This document shows, in pieces, positions 6,307 through 8,324 of a DNA stretch of 8,324 bases. This DNA is from Candidatus Babelota bacterium. Its GTDB lineage: Bacteria; JAGOBX01. The notes under the pieces were generated by a model that saw nothing but the letters and a program-made list of their open reading frames with translations, was not told the DNA's origin and did not search any database. The translations under genes and the position numbers were made by a program. Numbering within the stretch: position 1 is the first letter of the stretch; each line of letters begins with the position of its first letter. The stretch spans positions 1 to 8,324 of the forward strand of contig JAGOBX010000138.1 of the NCBI GenBank assembly GCA_017999075.1, read 5' to 3'.

Positions 6307-7056
6307 ATGCTTGATGTGCACTGTCATTTATATGACGAAAAATATGATGATATATTAACTGAAGCAGTTGCTTCGGAATTATCTGTGATAGTTAATTCTG
6401 GCGATTGCATTGATGTGATTGAAAAATGTAAAGCAATGTCGGATAAGTTTTCAAATCTTTATTTTTCAGCAGGAGTTCATCCTCATAATGCTGAAAAAGA
6501 TAAAAAAAAAATATCCGAGATTTTCCATTCCATAAATCATCCTAAATGTATTGGAATTGGAGAAATAGGATTGGATTATTATTATTCATTCAGTGAAAAA
6601 AATGTACAAAAATCAGTATTTGAAAATCAGATAAAAATTGCTGCTGATAATAAAAAAAATATGATAATTCATTCGAGAAATGCTGAAAAAGAGGTCTATG
6701 ATATTTTAAAAGAAATAAATTCTGTTAATGTACTTGTTCACTGCTATACAGGTCAGATTGAAATTCTTGAAAAAATGATTGAATGCAAAAATTTTTATTT
6801 CAGCATTGGCGGAATGATAACTTTCAAAAAAAATCAGAATATAATTGAAATTTTAAAATTGATTCCTCTTTCAAAACTTCTTGTTGAGACTGATTCTCCG
6901 TATCTAACTCCACTCCCCCACCGAGGGAAAATCAATATGCCTAAGTATGTTGAATTTATTTATTTGAAAATAAGCAGTATTTTAGGTATTAATTTTCCAG
7001 AGCTTGATAAATTAATAGAAGATAATTTTAAAAAATTTTCAGGAATTAGTTTATGA
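6307..7056 (+). CDS. tatD: TatD-family metal-dependent hydrolase (putative DNase)
   Basis: A TIM-barrel amidohydrolase-fold enzyme of the TatD/YcfH/YabD family; members are metal-dependent nucleases and some remove D-amino acids from tRNA or other substrates. The full metal site is present: H5 and H7 in the N-terminal VHCHL, E86 in GIGEIGLDY, H122 in IIHSR, H145 in VHCYTG, and D196 in VETDSPYL. PLPHRGKIN matches the family's substrate-loop motif. The length of 249 residues is typical. The start is fixed by HCH lying five residues in, as in the family, although no clear Shine-Dalgarno site precedes it. It is the last plus-strand gene and converges on rsgA. In many genomes tatD sits near metG or ksgA; neither is here, so the context adds little. 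The enzyme looks intact and probably cytoplasmic. Confidence 0.93.
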   Translation: MLDVHCHLYDEKYDDILTEAVASELSVIVNSGDCIDVIEKCKAMSDKFSNLYFSAGVHPHNAEKDKKKISEIFHSINHPKCIGIGEIGLDYYYSFSEKNVQKSVFENQIKIAADNKKNMIIHSRNAEKEVYDILKEINSVNVLVHCYTGQIEILEKMIECKNFYFSIGGMITFKKNQNIIEILKLIPLSKLLVETDSPYLTPLPHRGKINMPKYVEFIYLKISSILGINFPELDKLIEDNFKKFSGISL

Positions 7057-7106
7057 TTGAATTGTTTGGAAAAAATTGGCAATCAGTAATTATTTATTGA
7101 GTTTGC

Positions 7107-7276
7107 GACTAAAAGTGCCGTATAGTCAAAAGTCAGTATTTAAAAAACAAACTGATTTAGTAATATTTGTTTTATGCATAACAATAATGTTTTCAATAAC
7201 TCGAAAATTTAATTATTAAAAAGTGATTAAAAATGACTTTTGACTATACGGCACTTTTAGTTCGGCACTTTTAGTC
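7107..7276. mobile_element. MITE-like inverted-repeat element in the convergent gap
   Basis: The arms at 7108-7135 and 7234-7261 are perfect 28-bp inverted repeats around a 98-bp AT-rich core. The left arm reads ACTAAAAGTGCCGTATAGTC and continues AAAAGTCA. After the right arm, the 14-bp outer end is duplicated (CGGCACTTTTAGT at 7249-7261 and again at 7263-7275). The second copy extends the match to the left arm's outer G at 7107. The core contains no gene, but it has an 8-bp stem (7144-7151 with 7166-7173) and the palindrome TTATGCATAA at 7172-7181. No target-site duplication is evident. The size, long terminal repeats and lack of coding suggest a non-autonomous element or a transposon remnant. 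It could also be a large transcript hairpin between convergent genes, but no T tract follows either arm. Confidence 0.6.
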
Positions 7277-7288
7277 TTTTAGTGGCAC
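7249..7288 (+). repeat. 14-bp tandem duplication with a third partial copy
   Basis: CGGCACTTTTAGTT (7249-7262) is followed directly by CGGCACTTTTAGTC (7263-7276), then by TTTTAGTGGCAC (7277-7288), which repeats the TTTTAGT and GGCAC parts in altered order. The duplication forms the outer boundary of the inverted-repeat element on the rsgA side. Replication slippage or a second insertion or excision event at this end would explain it. Confidence 0.75.
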
Positions 7289-7313
7289 ATAAGAAGTTAT
7301 CGGACTGTATCCG

Positions 7314-8234
7314 TCATTTTATTTTAAAATTTTTATTGTAATTCTTCACCATTTTTCCGAATGATTTATCCTTTTTACGCTTTTCATGATATGACATTTC
7401 ATAGAATTCAGATTCTCTTATTATTTTAAGAAAATTTTTATATCTGCTTTCTTCAATTTCCCCCATTTTTACAGCTTCAATTATTGCACAGTCTTTTTCG
7501 TGAGTATGTGTACAGTCATTGAAACGGCATTGTTGAGAATATGAATAAAACTCATCGAATGTCTGAGTTATTCCATCTTCAATTTCAAAATTCCCAAGTT
7601 CTCTTATCCCTGGAGTGTCAATGAAAATGCTGCCGGAATCAAGACATATAAGTTGACGTCTTACTGTGGTATGTCTGCCTTTTCCGCCTTTCTCACGCAC
7701 TTCGTTAATTTTAAAAACATTTGAACCTATCAACTTGTTAAGTAAAGAAGTCTTTCCAACGCCGGATTGTCCTAACAGGCAATATGTTTTCCCAATTAAA
7801 AGAATTTTCAACAATTCTTCTAATCCCTTTTCAGCAATATTACTAATAAGCAGATATTGATTTTTCAGTTTTAATAGATTACTTTTCAAATTTGCTAATT
7901 CTGAAGAAGATAGCAGATCAATTTTACTAAAAACAACTATAGGTTGAATTCTGTTTTCATTAAGCATAACGAAATACCTATCCAGCAGATTGAAATTGAA
8001 ATGTTCTGCCGACTGCAGAACTATTCCGAAATCAATATTAGCGGCGATTAACTGAAAATCTATTCGTTTACCTGATTCCTTGCGTTTCAATAAAGTTTTA
8101 CGAGGCAAAACAGAATGAATTACTGCAAGTGTGTAATTGTTCAATGCTTGTATTGAGACCCAATCTCCGACCGTAGGCAGAACAGTTGAGTCTTCTGCAT
8201 CAAATAAAAATTTTCCGGTAAGTTCTGCTAACAT
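7314..8234 (-). CDS. rsgA: Ribosome small-subunit assembly GTPase RsgA, interrupted near its N-terminus
   Basis: RsgA (YjeQ) is a circularly permuted GTPase that binds late 30S subunits and checks their maturation. Numbered from the ATG at 8234: the OB-fold remnant includes TVGDW (21-25). G4 is SKID (103-106, normally NKxD), G1 GQSGVGKTS (155-163), G2 GKGRHTT (to 190) and G3 DTPG (206-209), an order that defines the permuted family. The zinc site is C236, C241, H243 and C249 in a C-x4-C-x-H-x5-C pattern. The 306 residues are shorter than the subfamily's usual 340-360. The missing part is present upstream in the same frame but separated by TAG at 8259-8261, and the frame stays open to the right edge. 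No Shine-Dalgarno precedes ATG 8234, so it is a weak start. The GTPase and zinc domains look intact; whether an active protein is made is uncertain. Confidence 0.9.
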   Translation of the reverse strand: MLAELTGKFLFDAEDSTVLPTVGDWVSIQALNNYTLAVIHSVLPRKTLLKRKESGKRIDFQLIAANIDFGIVLQSAEHFNFNLLDRYFVMLNENRIQPIVVFSKIDLLSSSELANLKSNLLKLKNQYLLISNIAEKGLEELLKILLIGKTYCLLGQSGVGKTSLLNKLIGSNVFKINEVREKGGKGRHTTVRRQLICLDSGSIFIDTPGIRELGNFEIEDGITQTFDEFYSYSQQCRFNDCTHTHEKDCAIIEAVKMGEIEESRYKNFLKIIRESEFYEMSYHEKRKKDKSFGKMVKNYNKNFKIK

Positions 8235-8324
8235 TTCATAGCTACCATCGGAAACTATCTAGCTATTTTTGTTGACTTCAATTACTCTTGCAAGTAAAAA
8301 GTCATCTTTAGTATACTCGTCAGC
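8235..8324 (-). pseudogene. rsgA: Detached N-terminal OB-fold segment of rsgA with an in-frame TAG
   Basis: Reading the minus strand from the right edge in the rsgA frame gives ADEYTKDDFLLARVIEVNKNS, then TAG (8259-8261), then IVSDGSYE leading into MLAELTGKF. This matches the RsgA OB-fold consensus, roughly RV-x5-HK-x-x-Y-x-V-x5-G-x6-E-x-x-GKF. The stop falls at the conserved Tyr, one base from TAT or TAC. The true start lies outside the window. A nonsense mutation, sequencing error or readthrough could explain it. Confidence 0.7.

Noticed and set aside
7108-7261. Inverted repeat as a classical bidirectional intrinsic terminator
   Set aside because: Neither arm is followed by a T tract and the 98-base loop is far larger than normal, though a termination side effect is possible.
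8259-8261. Genome-wide TAG reassignment to a sense codon
   Set aside because: No other gene in the window is broken by TAG and all reach their expected ends. One site plus absence of TAG terminators among seven genes is too little evidence.
1-8324. Defence island, CRISPR array, prophage, tRNA or rRNA
   Set aside because: No spaced direct repeats, nuclease or toxin pair, phage genes or cloverleaf-like sequences were seen. The helicase alone is not evidence of a defence system.

Overview
The window is a very AT-rich bacterial chromosome segment (roughly 30% G+C or less by eye) with dense, mostly plus-strand genes. Nothing seen places it in a phylum. Standard bacterial families, Shine-Dalgarno and sigma70-type signals, Sec signal peptides and a periplasmic-type TolB-like protein plus a cell-wall amidase suggest a free-living or host-associated bacterium with a peptidoglycan wall.

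Layout. At the left edge (to 2044) is a superfamily 1 helicase of the UvrD/Rep/PcrA group. Its N-terminus, including the Walker A motif, lies outside the window. A stand-alone CheY-like receiver follows (2116-2487). Next is an envelope cluster: a secreted TolB-like beta-propeller protein (2608-3666) preceded by a near-consensus promoter that ends almost at its ATG, then an exported N-acetylmuramoyl-L-alanine amidase carrying four C-terminal beta-sandwich repeats (3684-5396). A 30-codon candidate small gene (5409-5501) and an N-terminally anchored protein of unknown function (5514-6236) come after it. A TatD-family metal-dependent hydrolase (6307-7056) is the last plus-strand gene. Facing it on the minus strand is the circularly permuted ribosome-assembly GTPase RsgA (7314-8234), whose reading frame continues to the right edge but is broken by an in-frame TAG at 8259-8261.

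The 257-bp convergent gap between TatD and RsgA holds a perfect 28-bp inverted repeat around a 98-bp AT-rich core, with a 14-bp tandem duplication at its right end. It looks like a MITE or solo mobile-element remnant.

How the genes relate. TolB-like protein and amidase are spaced as an operon and are both exported, so a shared envelope role is likely. The helicase, receiver, TatD and RsgA are housekeeping-type genes with no clear link to one another. I see no defence island, CRISPR array, rRNA, tRNA or complete transposase gene. The strongest anomalies are the TAG at a conserved Tyr position in rsgA, the inverted-repeat element, the helicase's large insertion and degenerate 2B region, the apparently leaderless TolB-like mRNA, and the twin TTGTNNACAA palindromes upstream of the unknown membrane-anchored gene.
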